64,000 bases of DNA from Colwellia sp. 20A7 (GCF_009832865.1 NZ_CP047130.1:4216001-4280000), one strand, 5' to 3'. Counted from the stretch's first letter, positions 18,862 through 30,246 are shown. Notes: a model not told the origin generated them from the letters alone. Numbers and translations are program-made.

Positions 18862-19200
18862 ATGATGAAAAATACACTATGTATTGTTATTACATTATTA
18901 ACCACAAGCTTTGCTACATTAGCTGATAATGAAATGGAAAAAGAGCCCGGACTTTTCACCGGTAAGAAAGGTACATTTACCTTACTAAAAACGGATAATC
19001 TTACAACCGAAGCACAACACCAAGAGTACGCTAAAAAACAAGTAAGCACTTCTGTAGAAAACTTAACGCCCACTGCACAGGCATTATCGAAGAAAGAAGA
19101 GTTCGCTTTATTTAAAAGCTGGAACCAACATAAAGAAAATAATACCGCACAATATCAAGAGTTTTTATTGTGGCTAGAGTATAAAGAAATCAGCCACTAA
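18862..19200 (+). CDS. Small exported protein of unknown function
   Basis: This 112-residue protein has an N-terminal signal peptide (KNTLCIVITLLTTSFATLA) and a short charged mature part with KEEFALFKSWNQHKENN near the end. I do not recognise a family. Two ATG codons lie in tandem, with AGGAAA upstream; either may start translation. It follows the porin by 144 bases, after the hairpin. Confidence 0.7.
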   Translation: MMKNTLCIVITLLTTSFATLADNEMEKEPGLFTGKKGTFTLLKTDNLTTEAQHQEYAKKQVSTSVENLTPTAQALSKKEEFALFKSWNQHKENNTAQYQEFLLWLEYKEISH

Positions 19201-19282
19201 TTATTATAGTGGCTGCTATATTGAGTGGCTTATCTTTAAATACTTAAATACTTAAATGCTTAAATGCTTAAATAGTAAAAGA

Positions 19283-21379
19283 TTAAAATGGGCCAGTAGT
19301 TAGTTCAGGCGTTTGCCAAAAACTTTTCCAAATATTATTACCATGTAAATAATAAATATCATCACCGTGGAATATCGCGCGGTCATCCCAACCAGAAATA
19401 TACGTTGGCTCTAAAGCCATCACGGCTTTAACACTGCCTTTTTCAACTAATAATGCATCGGTATCATCACCTGTAACTTCAATGAGTTGTAGAGCATTAT
19501 CCCTAGTCCAAACCTCTACTTCATTACCTGTTTCAAGATTAACCACTGTTTCTGTTAACCATTTTTCAACCGGTAAACCAAAACGATGTGTACCGTTTGG
19601 CATTTTTAAGTAAGTAAGTGCATGATAATTATATTCAACAGGCGTATAACCATCCTTATAGACAATCGCGTTAACCTCAATGGGATTGTTCATATTGCTA
19701 ACATCAAATAAGCTAATTTTAGCACCTTCAATAATAGGTATGCTTTCAGCGCCATCAATAGCAACAGCATCAATGAATACCATTCTATTAGGATCTACAT
19801 TTTGTCCTATACCGACTAATAAATTATCAGAGATAGGATGCAAATAAGAAGAATAACCTGGGATCTCAAGTGCCCCTGCTATTTTCAATTGCTCTATATC
19901 GCTAAGATCAAGGACATACAACGGGTCAGTATTTAAGAAGGTAACAACAAAAGCTTTATTTTCAAAAAAACGTACCGACTTAATGTCTTCTTGCACAATA
20001 CCATCTTTGTTTAATTTACCTATTTTATCCGGGTAAGTTGCATTAGGAAGTTGCGCAACAAGCTTTAGTTGATTACCTGATGGACTTAAAATATTTAAAT
20101 GGTGATCATATCCAACACTTTGATTTCCTTGGGTAGTAACAACCCTTAAATTATTATCTTTCTCGCTAAACCTAAGATTTGATAAACCCCAATTAAAGCG
20201 CCCCTCAAGTGTGCCCGACGCAACATAATTAATATTTTGTTTAGCAATTGTAAACTTATGAATAATTGATGTTTCTGTCGTTTTGTTATTTTCGTATTGA
20301 TAATCTGTTCCGTATAAATAAACAGACGTTGGCGTGGCATAAAGCCCAGATACTTGCGTGTTAATGCAAATTGAAGAGATGTTATCCGGTTGAGTTAAAT
20401 CAACGGTTGTTAACGTAACAATACCATTAAAACCATCCTTATCTGTTGCTTCGGCAGGTAAGTAGCAATTTTCTGGCTCAACCAAATTACTTTGATTGCC
20501 TTTTGAATCAATTAACTGTGGGAGAAAGTCATTAATGTTGGACGAAAAAACATTTTTATAGTTATTCTGTTTTTCAGCCTCAGTAGTCGCATAAGGAAGT
20601 CCCGCGACATACGGTGAAAAACTACTCACAATATACAGTACGTCATCAACACGTCGACTATCAATAATTGAGCCGTCCATAGTATAAGAGGTTGTAATAT
20701 TTGGTGCTGCTTGATTGCTGACATCTAATAACGATAAATTAAAGTTTTTTTCTGTAGGAAAGAACATATCAACCGCGATGTTTGAGGTAAGCATACTATT
20801 AGCAATGGAGTGATCATAAATATTCGACAAAACAGCCAGCTTATTTTTTCTCAAATACAAACTATTAATTGATGATGCGGCATCACTTACAACCGTATTT
20901 GACATTTCATTAAGATCACCATCTACATTACGTTCTAAAATCCGTATCGATGTTTTGGATGCTGGAGCATCATTAGCTAAACTCTGCTGTGGATAAGATT
21001 CATCATTGGCAATATACATATATTCGCCGTCATATTTTAATCTATCGCCTTCCGACACTCCTGCTTCTTGGCTGATAGTTGATGAATAATTACTTTGTTG
21101 GCCATTTTCATTGCTGACCGATTCAATAGCACTGGCGGCATCAGAATTAGCTGACTCTAAAATGCCAGTCTTTTGAGTACTATTAAGATAGACTCCATTT
21201 TTTAAATGATGTTCAAAATCTGCTGGATTTGCTGCTTTCAACGGCGTTAGCGCTATAGACATTTCATTAAGCGGAGGAACGGGCTGAGCTACTTCAACGG
21301 AGGCTTCTGTTTTTGAATCGCTACCGCAGCCGACTAATAGAAAAAAATAACCGAGAAGTATTAGCTTTTTATCCAACAT
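19283..21379 (-). CDS. Beta-propeller domain lipoprotein
   Basis: This protein of about 698 residues has a lipoprotein signal with lipobox LVGC followed by a serine-rich linker. A large region then matches the secreted beta-propeller domain family seen in bacteria and archaea (repeated VDVLYIVSSFSP-like, ENKAFVVTFLNTDPLYVLDL and GAKISLFDVSNMNNP strands). The start at 21379 (MLDKK) has GGAGA five bases upstream and is preferred over an in-frame ATG at 21391 that overlaps it. The function is unknown; such proteins may bind ligands or partners at the cell surface. It is divergent from the mipA-like operon. Confidence 0.8.
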   Translation of the reverse strand: MLDKKLILLGYFFLLVGCGSDSKTEASVEVAQPVPPLNEMSIALTPLKAANPADFEHHLKNGVYLNSTQKTGILESANSDAASAIESVSNENGQQSNYSSTISQEAGVSEGDRLKYDGEYMYIANDESYPQQSLANDAPASKTSIRILERNVDGDLNEMSNTVVSDAASSINSLYLRKNKLAVLSNIYDHSIANSMLTSNIAVDMFFPTEKNFNLSLLDVSNQAAPNITTSYTMDGSIIDSRRVDDVLYIVSSFSPYVAGLPYATTEAEKQNNYKNVFSSNINDFLPQLIDSKGNQSNLVEPENCYLPAEATDKDGFNGIVTLTTVDLTQPDNISSICINTQVSGLYATPTSVYLYGTDYQYENNKTTETSIIHKFTIAKQNINYVASGTLEGRFNWGLSNLRFSEKDNNLRVVTTQGNQSVGYDHHLNILSPSGNQLKLVAQLPNATYPDKIGKLNKDGIVQEDIKSVRFFENKAFVVTFLNTDPLYVLDLSDIEQLKIAGALEIPGYSSYLHPISDNLLVGIGQNVDPNRMVFIDAVAIDGAESIPIIEGAKISLFDVSNMNNPIEVNAIVYKDGYTPVEYNYHALTYLKMPNGTHRFGLPVEKWLTETVVNLETGNEVEVWTRDNALQLIEVTGDDTDALLVEKGSVKAVMALEPTYISGWDDRAIFHGDDIYYLHGNNIWKSFWQTPELTTGPF

Positions 21380-21391
21380 TTTGTTCTCCAT

Positions 21392-21698
21392 GTAATTAAT
21401 AACAATTTATACCTGATTAGCATTATATAACGTAATTAATACTTACTTGATTTTTTATATTGTTATTAAATGCAACCAAATGTAATTGGATGTAATTGAA
21501 GCTAGCAATAGTGTCAAACCGTGGTAAATTATACAGTCACGTCAATTCAAGATGTCTGTTTTAGCAATCATGAATAAGGCGCATCTTTTTATTAATGGTT
21601 ATATCCCTTAAAAATAGCATTTGAGCGTACTTGTTCAAATACTCCCAAAGGGCTAGCTTGAGTATATATTTACTCTGAACCCAAAGGTAGCTTATTAC
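21392..21698. other. Divergent promoter region, propeller lipoprotein / mipA-like operon
   Basis: Besides the 10-bp tandem units this AT-rich region holds two short dyads, ATTTGA...TCAAAT (21619-21640) and GAGTA...TACTC (21660-21675), the second close to the TTG start of the mipA-like gene. No RNA gene is seen. Confidence 0.5.
21470..21499. promoter_or_regulatory. Three 10-bp tandem units in a divergent promoter
   Basis: ATGCAACCAA, ATGTAATTGG and ATGTAATTGA follow each other without gaps. One-turn spacing is what OmpR-family regulators bind, and such a regulator is encoded in the adjacent operon at 22968. Candidate operator. Confidence 0.4.
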
Positions 21699-22589
21699 TT
21701 GAAATATTTTTTTTTACTCTGCTTACTATTTAGCCAATATTCACAGGCTGATTGTGAACAGGAATCTGATCACTGTGCGGTGGTAGGAGAATGGAACTTT
21801 GCAGTTTCAGTAGGCGCTGGCGTCTATACTAATCCCCTTAACGGTGGAGATAATACCCCATTAATTCTTATTCCTGAAATAAGTTACTATGGTGATAAAG
21901 TATTTTTTGAAAATAACACCTTAGGTTATACCTTATTTAATGGTGAACATTTAGTTGTAAGTACTATTGTCCAACTAAACCACGAAAAGGCTTACTTTAC
22001 ACGCTGGCATCCTCAGAATGTTTTTTTAGAAAATAGTGCTCCGAGCAATATTGAAGGTAAGGATGAATTAGACAGTCCTGGCGATAACGATAACGTTGAC
22101 AAAGATGAGCTCGTATCAGAAGTCACTATTGATGATGTTTCAAGTAAACGTTGGGCCATAGATAGCGGTATTCAATTAAATTGGTTTATTGATCAAAGCA
22201 CTGATATTGAAGTACAAATTCTCCACGATATAAATAATGTCTATAACGGATTTAATGGTCAATTGCAGCTAAATCGGGTGCTTAAATTTAAGCAATTACC
22301 CAATACTAGAATGTCGTATAGTTTTGGCACTAATATTAATAGTAAAAACTTAGTCGATTATTTCTATGGCGTATCACCAGAAATAGCACAAAATAAGGCT
22401 CAAGAATATCAAGGAAAAATAAGTATCAATCCTTATTTTCGTCTAGCACTAGTACATCAAATATCTACAGATTGGAGCGCAAAATTTAATGTTAAACGTG
22501 TATTCTTAGATAGTAATACGACTGATAGCCCTTTAGTGAAAGATAACCATATTAATACTATTTTTGCAGGGGTCACTTATGACTTCTAA
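21699..22589 (+). CDS. MipA/OmpV family outer-membrane protein
   Basis: This 296-residue outer-membrane protein has a signal peptide (YFFLLCLLFSQYSQA) and the GAGVYTNPLNGGDNTPLILIP and GYTLF segments of the MipA/OmpV family. It ends with a barrel-type GVTYDF. A TTG start with AAAGGTAG upstream is used because no ATG lies nearby. An acidic insert (DSPGDNDNVDKDE, about residues 125-140) is unusual. It heads an operon with a DUF3019 protein and a two-component system, suggesting an envelope-stress or metal/drug response module. Confidence 0.87.
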   Translation: MKYFFLLCLLFSQYSQADCEQESDHCAVVGEWNFAVSVGAGVYTNPLNGGDNTPLILIPEISYYGDKVFFENNTLGYTLFNGEHLVVSTIVQLNHEKAYFTRWHPQNVFLENSAPSNIEGKDELDSPGDNDNVDKDELVSEVTIDDVSSKRWAIDSGIQLNWFIDQSTDIEVQILHDINNVYNGFNGQLQLNRVLKFKQLPNTRMSYSFGTNINSKNLVDYFYGVSPEIAQNKAQEYQGKISINPYFRLALVHQISTDWSAKFNVKRVFLDSNTTDSPLVKDNHINTIFAGVTYDF

Positions 22590-22968
22590 CAAGATTAATA
22601 CTCTTATTTTTCTACTAATATTAAGTGGTTTATCACGATCAGTAGCTGCCTCATCAGAAGCAAAATTAATAATTAAACCTACCGTCTGTATGGTAAAAAA
22701 ATCTGGCGATACCTGCCAAATGACAGTAAAAGTAACTTGGCAAAGCGATCAACTAATAGACGCCTGCTTATTTCAAAATGATTTACGTTTAACTTGCTGG
22801 CAAAATGTTAATGATATTGATACCGATATTAATATTTACCTCGATCAAGATATGCTCTTTACCTTAAAAAATGATCAACAAATATTCGCTAACCAAAACG
22901 TTAAAATTAATACGGCATTACCCAACAAATATCGTCGACGGTTACGTGCAAATTGGAGCTTTTTTTAA
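22579..22968 (+). CDS. DUF3019 family protein
   Basis: This 129-residue exported protein has a signal peptide (about 1-25) and the family pattern KPTVCMVKKSGDTCQMTVKVTW with two paired cysteines, then DACLFQNDLRLTCW. The start at 22579 overlaps the end of the mipA-like gene by 11 bases. DUF3019 genes commonly accompany mipA-like genes and a regulator-kinase pair in Shewanella and relatives. The function is unknown. Confidence 0.85.
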   Translation: MTSNKINTLIFLLILSGLSRSVAASSEAKLIIKPTVCMVKKSGDTCQMTVKVTWQSDQLIDACLFQNDLRLTCWQNVNDIDTDINIYLDQDMLFTLKNDQQIFANQNVKINTALPNKYRRRLRANWSFF

Positions 22969-23675
22969 TGGGACATATATTACTCGTTGAAGATGATTTA
23001 CGTTTAGCTAATCTTATTGCTAAATTCTTAAAGCAAAATGGCTTTCATGTATCAATGCTTCATCAAGGAGATAGTGTTGTCAATTTTCTCCAAAAACACT
23101 CTCCAGATTTAATTATTTTAGATGTGATGTTACCGAAAGAAGACGGTTTTTCAGTATGCCGTAAAATTCGTAATAGCTATGCTCAGCCAATAATATTTCT
23201 TACTGCAAAAGACAGCGATTTTGATCATGTACTTGGCTTAGAGATAGGCGCTGACGATTACATTATAAAACCCGTTGAACCTCATGTACTTTTAGCCAGA
23301 ATAAACATGTTGATGCGTCGTAAAAAACACAGTGAAAAAATGTCAGTAGACAATTTAACCTTTGGCCAATTAAGCATATTTAAAACATCGCGCCAAGTAA
23401 CGTTATCATCTGAGCCGATTGAATTAACTAGCCATGAATTTGAACTACTGTGGTTATTGGCAATTAATGCTGGTGAGCCACAAAGTAGAGAGTATATTCA
23501 TAAACAAATGATCGGCCGAGAATACGATGGTTTAGATAGAAGTGTTGATGTAAGAGTATCGCGATTAAGAAAGAAATTAGGCGACTGCACTAAAAACCCA
23601 TACCGTATTATCACTGTATGGGGTAAAGGTTACTTGTTTAGCAGTAGTGCTTGGGAAGAAATCCATGCCTCTTAG
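22968..23675 (+). CDS. OmpR-family response regulator
   Basis: This 235-residue regulator has a receiver domain (acidic pair EDD, phosphoacceptor D52 in ILDVMLPKEDG, lysine in YIIKPVEP) and a winged-helix DNA-binding domain ending in RIITVWGKGYLFS. The ATG at 22968 shares a base with the DUF3019 stop (TAATG), so translation is coupled. It is the partner of the kinase that follows and probably controls this operon. Confidence 0.95.
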   Translation: MGHILLVEDDLRLANLIAKFLKQNGFHVSMLHQGDSVVNFLQKHSPDLIILDVMLPKEDGFSVCRKIRNSYAQPIIFLTAKDSDFDHVLGLEIGADDYIIKPVEPHVLLARINMLMRRKKHSEKMSVDNLTFGQLSIFKTSRQVTLSSEPIELTSHEFELLWLLAINAGEPQSREYIHKQMIGREYDGLDRSVDVRVSRLRKKLGDCTKNPYRIITVWGKGYLFSSSAWEEIHAS

Positions 23676-23715
23676 CTTACAACCTAATGATAGCCACTAG
23701 GCTGGTAGCATAATT

Positions 23716-25011
23716 TTGAATCGTCTTTTCATCAATTTATACCTAGTTATAATTGTCGGGTTATTATCAATTAATTGGCTGTCGGAGCAACTTTGGTTGC
23801 ACTTTGTTGACGCAGAAACTCCCGCCAATCAACAGTGGCATCATCTTGAAAAAGTAGCGAAATTCTTACCTTTATTACACCAAGAAAAATCGCAATCAAC
23901 TGACTCAACGATCAAGCTCCTTAGCACAGCACTTGAAGTACCAATAACAACAGCCTCCATGAGTGATTTTTCTTGGCTCCCAGAACAAGAAGAAAAATTA
24001 TTATCAGGAGACATAGTGTTAAATTATGATGAACAAGATAATGTTATTCTCTATGTTAAAATTTTAGACAGCCCTACTGTCTACCAACTCGGTCCATTTA
24101 CTCGAAATAACCAATTAGAAACCCATAACCAGCACTTTAAGTGGATTTTCTTATGCATTTCTTACTTATTGCTCGCCGGTGTTATTGCCTTGTGGACTAG
24201 ACCGTTATGGCGAGACTTAAATCAACTAACAAATATGGCTGGTGATATTGCCAATGGTAAACTAGATGTAGATGTATCTACCAATAACCACTCACCAATC
24301 AAGAAAATTGTCGTCACCTTTAAAGATATGGCTCAGCGAATTATTCGTCTATTATCAGACCAAAAGCAATTGGTTAATGCTGTTTCTCATGAGTTACGTA
24401 CTCCTTTATCAAGACTTAAATTTTCTCTCGCTATGCTTGAAGGGGCAAACGAAGAACAGCGTAAAGATATGGCACAAGATGTTAGCGAGATAGAAGTACT
24501 TATTGATGAAATGTTAAGTTACGCTCGCTTAGAAAATATTAACCAAGATATTAAAAAATCACCGGTAGAATTAACGGCACTGATAACGCATCAAGTCGAC
24601 AAGTTACATAGACTAAACAGTTTGCACATAAAATGGAAAATACCTAAACCTTGCTATTATCATTGTAATGAACACCTTCTTGAACGTGCACTGCAAAATT
24701 TATCAACCAACGCTTTACGTTACGCAAAAAGTACGATTGAAATAAGCCTAGTGGTATCAAAACAGCAGATAGAAATAATCGTTGAAGATGACGGACCAGG
24801 AATTTCTAAAGAAGACAGTGTAAAAATATTTAAACCTTTTTTTCGATTAGAGTCGCACCGAAATAGAAGCGAAAACCAAACAAAAGGTGGTTATGGTCTA
24901 GGCCTTGCAATTGTTCAACGAATTTGTGAATGGCATAAAGCAAGCTGTACGCTAAGTGATTCAGCGTTGGGTGGATGCAAATTTGTCATTACTTTACCTA
25001 AGCTTACTTAA
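23716..25011 (+). CDS. Sensor histidine kinase, CpxA/RstB type
   Basis: This 431-residue inner-membrane kinase has helix 1 at about 7-25, a periplasmic sensor of about 110 residues and helix 2 at about 140-160. HAMP, HisKA (phosphohistidine in AVSHELRTPLSRL) and HATPase with EDDGPGIS and GGYGLGLAI complete it. It starts at TTG 23716 without a strong ribosome site, 40 bases after the regulator. The input signal is unknown; the MipA/OmpV neighbour suggests an envelope cue. Confidence 0.92.
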   Translation: MNRLFINLYLVIIVGLLSINWLSEQLWLHFVDAETPANQQWHHLEKVAKFLPLLHQEKSQSTDSTIKLLSTALEVPITTASMSDFSWLPEQEEKLLSGDIVLNYDEQDNVILYVKILDSPTVYQLGPFTRNNQLETHNQHFKWIFLCISYLLLAGVIALWTRPLWRDLNQLTNMAGDIANGKLDVDVSTNNHSPIKKIVVTFKDMAQRIIRLLSDQKQLVNAVSHELRTPLSRLKFSLAMLEGANEEQRKDMAQDVSEIEVLIDEMLSYARLENINQDIKKSPVELTALITHQVDKLHRLNSLHIKWKIPKPCYYHCNEHLLERALQNLSTNALRYAKSTIEISLVVSKQQIEIIVEDDGPGISKEDSVKIFKPFFRLESHRNRSENQTKGGYGLGLAIVQRICEWHKASCTLSDSALGGCKFVITLPKLT

Positions 25012-25045
25012 TAGGTATGTCGATTACATCGATGGTTAGATAGTT

Positions 25046-25207
25046 ATACCAATCTCACTAGCTATGTGAACATTTCTACTTGCTAAAATCACCAACTACA
25101 CCGTTATTTATTTAATAATTAGAGCAACTAGTTATTGAAATAAACGCCTTGTATTTGGTAACTTTTTCTACGTATAAAATTGTTCACTTAATTAATGAAA
25201 CTGGTAT
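25046..25207. repeat. 160-bp imperfect palindromic repeat (MITE-like)
   Basis: The ends are related inverted repeats: ATACCAATCTCACTAG on the left and, read in reverse, ATACCAGTTTCATTAA on the right. About 20 of 26 terminal positions match, and both arms continue to GTGAACA. The inner arms also pair (ACCAACTACA / ACCAAATACA, then TTATTT / GTTTATTT). The whole unit could fold into one long stem. It contains no gene. Similar ATACCAAT-ended repeats are, as I recall, common between genes in Alteromonadales. Confidence 0.65.
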
Positions 25208-25235
25208 TAGAAAAACTAAACTATTCTGATAACAA

Positions 25236-25272
25236 AAAAGCATAGCCTGTTACCCAGACTATGCTTTATTTT
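25236..25272 (-). terminator. Bidirectional terminator before the TonB receptor gene end
   Basis: AAAAGCATAG and CTATGCTTT form a stem with a 13-base loop, with a T-run on each side. On the minus strand it ends the TonB-receptor transcript; on the plus strand it could end the two-component operon. Confidence 0.8.
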
Positions 25273-25300
25273 TTAATACTTTATAGCTCTAGTTACTTAT

Positions 25301-27373
25301 CTAAAACTTGTAACTGATACCAACTTCTAATGAGCGCTCTGGACCAACATAAATACCTTGGCGCAAACCAGTAATATAGCGTTTATCAGTTAAGTTTTTT
25401 ACGGCACCAAATAAGCGTAAATTAGTCGCTAAATTATATTGTGCCGTTAGGTCTAGTAACGTATAAGATGGCATTAAACCACCCCAAATTCCGCCTGCGG
25501 CATCTGTTGGGATCTCTTCAACATTACTAGCATCACCGTATTGTTCACCTCTATGATGAACAGTTAACGCAGTGCTTAAGCTCTCATATTGATAGTTCAA
25601 TATAAGATTAGCTACAATTTTTGGCGCATACGGTAATCGATTACCTTGATATTCGCCACTTTTAAACTCTGAAGTAGGAACCCAAGTAGCGTTACTATCA
25701 ATACTGAAACCGCCACCTAACTTATAGCCTAGCATGAACTCCATACCTAGATGCTCAGTTTTACCACCATTAGACTGTGATAAGTTTGGATCGCTGTTCC
25801 CAGTCACTACCTGATTACTAAAATCCATAGCAAAAGCAGCAACTTCATAATTGATATCGCCCTTATTACCACGCAGTCCTAATTCATAATTAGTTGAACG
25901 CTCGCCATCTAAGTCTTGATCAGTAAGACCATCAAGTGCTACGCCATTAGAAGCAGGTGAAAATGCACGATATACACCACCATAAACTTGTGCTGACTCG
26001 CTTAGGTTATAAGTAGCCCCAATACCCGGTAAAACTTCAGTATTAGTTGTTTTAGCAGTGCTATTATCTTCAGTTAATATCAGACGCTTTTGCTCGTATG
26101 ATTCAACGCGTAAACCTGGAGTAATCGCAAAGTGTTCAGTTACTTCAATGCGCGTTTGCCCATGAGCAGCATAACTGTCTGCAGAGTCAATTCGGTGTCT
26201 ATCATTAATACCTGTTCGGTCAGCAGCACGTGTAGCTCGGATGCGAGTATCATTTGATTCTTCTTGCATAAAGCGTAAGCCAAACTCACTATCTGCTGTC
26301 ATACCAAATAACTGATGATCGAGTGTTAAACGGGTTTCTATACCCACACGTTCAAATGAACGGTTATTACCTGTTAACGTGTCTTGATAAACCCATCGTC
26401 CAGCAGAGTTTGAAGCGTCAGTATCGACATCATAACGCCAATAATCACGACTTACTTCACTCCAATACACTAACGTTTTCAATGTAGCTCGATCAGAGAT
26501 AGTCAACTCATGATTAATATCGAAAGCAGTACGATCTGTTAAAAACTTATCATCTGCTCCAGGGTTGTAATCAGCACCCGCTAAATAATCATCCTTTAAC
26601 AAACCACGATAAGAAATATCTGCATCATTTTCATAACGTGAAATTTTAAGACCAATCTTTTGTCCGTTACTTAAAATAACGCCGGCTTTAGCCATGACAT
26701 CAGTCATTTCATAGCCTTTATCCATAAAACCATCACTGGTAGCATGCGTTGCCACAATACCTGCAAAAGCATCACCTGATGCGCTTTTTCCACCAGCTTC
26801 TAAGCTGACTTCTTGCATGTTAAAAGAGCCAGCTCGACCCGTAAGCATTACACCATCATCAGGTGTTTTTGTTTGGTAATTTACTACGCCACCAATAGTT
26901 GATGGACCATAGCGAAGTGACGATGAACCTTTTAATACTTCAACTTGCTCGATGCGTTGAATACGAGGGTTGAAGTAGCGTTCATTACCAATAAATAAGC
27001 CTGGCGCTACAGGAACACCATCTTCTAACATAAGAGATTTTGATTCACTCGCAGATAAACCACGAATACCAAAGTTAGCCACAATTGAGGTCTCTTCTTC
27101 ACTTTTAGTATTTATGCCAGGAATACGACGTAAAATATCTTCAGTAGATAGCGGTTGAATTTTCTCAATTTGTTGTCGATTTACCACTACAACAGATCCG
27201 GTATGATCTAATATTACCGAGTTCGCATTACCAAACACATCGATAACTTCCATTGCAGGCATAATTGTTTGGTTTTCGTTTTCTTCACCACTACCTTGCT
27301 GTTCAGCAACAGTATTTAGTGATACTAAGGCTAACGTAATTGCTAGCGATAGCGATGACTTTGTTGTCCGCAT
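25301..27373 (-). CDS. TonB-dependent receptor, FecA-like
   Basis: This 690-residue outer-membrane receptor has a signal peptide (about 1-23, ending TVAE) and a TonB box-like segment EVIDVFG. The plug domain is at about 50-160 (VNRQQIEKIQPLSTEDILRRIPGIN, VEVLKGSSSLRYGPSTIGGVVNYQTK). The 22-strand barrel ends in LEVGISYKF. The RRIPGIN plug and SSSLRYGP segments are close to siderophore/ferric citrate receptors such as FecA. The ligand is probably an iron chelate (inference). It is monocistronic, with a weak Fur-like site upstream. Confidence 0.9.
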   Translation of the reverse strand: MRTTKSSLSLAITLALVSLNTVAEQQGSGEENENQTIMPAMEVIDVFGNANSVILDHTGSVVVVNRQQIEKIQPLSTEDILRRIPGINTKSEEETSIVANFGIRGLSASESKSLMLEDGVPVAPGLFIGNERYFNPRIQRIEQVEVLKGSSSLRYGPSTIGGVVNYQTKTPDDGVMLTGRAGSFNMQEVSLEAGGKSASGDAFAGIVATHATSDGFMDKGYEMTDVMAKAGVILSNGQKIGLKISRYENDADISYRGLLKDDYLAGADYNPGADDKFLTDRTAFDINHELTISDRATLKTLVYWSEVSRDYWRYDVDTDASNSAGRWVYQDTLTGNNRSFERVGIETRLTLDHQLFGMTADSEFGLRFMQEESNDTRIRATRAADRTGINDRHRIDSADSYAAHGQTRIEVTEHFAITPGLRVESYEQKRLILTEDNSTAKTTNTEVLPGIGATYNLSESAQVYGGVYRAFSPASNGVALDGLTDQDLDGERSTNYELGLRGNKGDINYEVAAFAMDFSNQVVTGNSDPNLSQSNGGKTEHLGMEFMLGYKLGGGFSIDSNATWVPTSEFKSGEYQGNRLPYAPKIVANLILNYQYESLSTALTVHHRGEQYGDASNVEEIPTDAAGGIWGGLMPSYTLLDLTAQYNLATNLRLFGAVKNLTDKRYITGLRQGIYVGPERSLEVGISYKF

Positions 27374-27437
27374 AATGAATATCCCCTAAAAATTAAATAT
27401 ACTTATAATAAATGAGCGCAATTAAAGCACAAAACAA

Positions 27438-27457
27438 AATGCGAATCAATATCATTG
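27438..27457. promoter_or_regulatory. Possible Fur box upstream of TonB receptor
   Basis: AATGCGAATCAATATCATTG lies about 65 bases before the receptor start and loosely matches the alternating AAT/ATT triplets of Fur sites. The match is weak. Confidence 0.25.
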
Positions 27458-27547
27458 AGTTTGGCTTTAGTTATAAGGAAGTACATTATTGCGATAAAAC
27501 AACATAGGTTATTTTAATTGAATACTGTTTAGGGAAATAAAAACAGA

Positions 27548-27581
27548 CAAAAAAAAACCTGTCAGTATTTCACTGACAGGT
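27548..27581 (-). terminator. Terminator of purA
   Basis: On the minus strand a 9-bp perfect stem (ACCTGTCAG / CTGACAGGT) with a short loop is followed by a run of nine T. It lies 45 bases after the purA stop. Confidence 0.92.
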
Positions 27582-27625
27582 GTTAACCCGAAGGTTTATT
27601 CTAAGAAAAGTAATCTCTTTCGCGG

Positions 27626-29295
<1,670 letters not shown>

Positions 29296-29326
29296 CATAA
29301 AAAAGCCAGCAAAAATGCTGGCTTTT
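29296..29326 (-). terminator. Terminator of the hflK-hflC operon
   Basis: AAAAGCCAGCA and TGCTGGCTTTT form an 11-bp perfect stem with a 4-base loop, followed on the minus strand by a T-run. It lies 36 bases after the hflC stop. Confidence 0.92.
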
Positions 29327-29361
29327 GAGGTAAACAAATTCAAGCTAACTTTACACTAATA

Positions 29362-30243
29362 TTATTTGTTTGAACCATCTTTTAAATAATGGAAAAAGTC
29401 ACTGTCTGGTTTAACAACCATGATATCACTTTTACTATTAAAGCTATTCTCATAAGCTTCTAAACTACGGTGAAAACGATAAAACTCTGGATCTTTTCCA
29501 TAGGCATCAGCATATATCTTAGACGCTTCTGCATCGCCTTCACCACGTGTAGTTGATGCATTCTTTTTCGCTTCAGCTAACATAAGCGTTACTTTGGCAT
29601 CAATCGTTGCACGGATAATTTCAGACTGCTCTTGACCTTGTGATCTATGCTCCTTTGCTACCGCAGTACGTTCAGCACGCATACGTTCATAAATAGAGTT
29701 ACTCACTTCAGTAGGTAGGTTAATAGCTTTAATACGTACGTCTACCACTTCAATACCAAGATCTTCACGACTGCTTTCTGCACTTTCTAATGCTTGTTGC
29801 ATGATTGCATCACGATCACCTGACACGATTTCTTTAATCGTTCTATTACCAAATTCAGTACGAAGACCGTTATTTACTTTCTGCTTAAGTAAAGCACGAG
29901 CATTTTCTACAGATCCAGATGTACGAAGGTAATAAGTAGAAAAATCAATAATGCGCCACTTAACAAAAGAGTCGACCATTAAATCTTTTTTCTCAGATGT
30001 TACGAAACGATCTGGCGCTTCATCTAACGTCTGAATACGTGCATCTAGCTTACGTACAGATTCAATAAATGGAATTTTAAAATGTAAACCTGGCTCAAAT
30101 ACCAACATTTGATCTGATACAGAATCACGTTTAATTTTTGAGAACTGGAAAACAATACCACGCTGACCTTCATAAATAACAAACATAGAAGAGACAACTA
30201 AGATAAATACTAATGCTACGATAGCAATAATAAAGTTTTTCAT
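29362..30243 (-). CDS. hflC: FtsH-regulating band-7 protein HflC
   Basis: This 293-residue inner-membrane protein has one N-terminal helix (about 3-22, FIIAIVALVFILVVSSMFVI) and a periplasmic SPFH/band-7 domain starting YEGQRGIVFQF. HflC and HflK form a cage around the FtsH protease and limit its access to membrane substrates. The start lies 3 bases after the hflK stop, so the two are co-translated. The length is a little shorter than E. coli HflC. Confidence 0.96.
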   Translation of the reverse strand: MKNFIIAIVALVFILVVSSMFVIYEGQRGIVFQFSKIKRDSVSDQMLVFEPGLHFKIPFIESVRKLDARIQTLDEAPDRFVTSEKKDLMVDSFVKWRIIDFSTYYLRTSGSVENARALLKQKVNNGLRTEFGNRTIKEIVSGDRDAIMQQALESAESSREDLGIEVVDVRIKAINLPTEVSNSIYERMRAERTAVAKEHRSQGQEQSEIIRATIDAKVTLMLAEAKKNASTTRGEGDAEASKIYADAYGKDPEFYRFHRSLEAYENSFNSKSDIMVVKPDSDFFHYLKDGSNK

Positions 30244-30246
30244 GAT

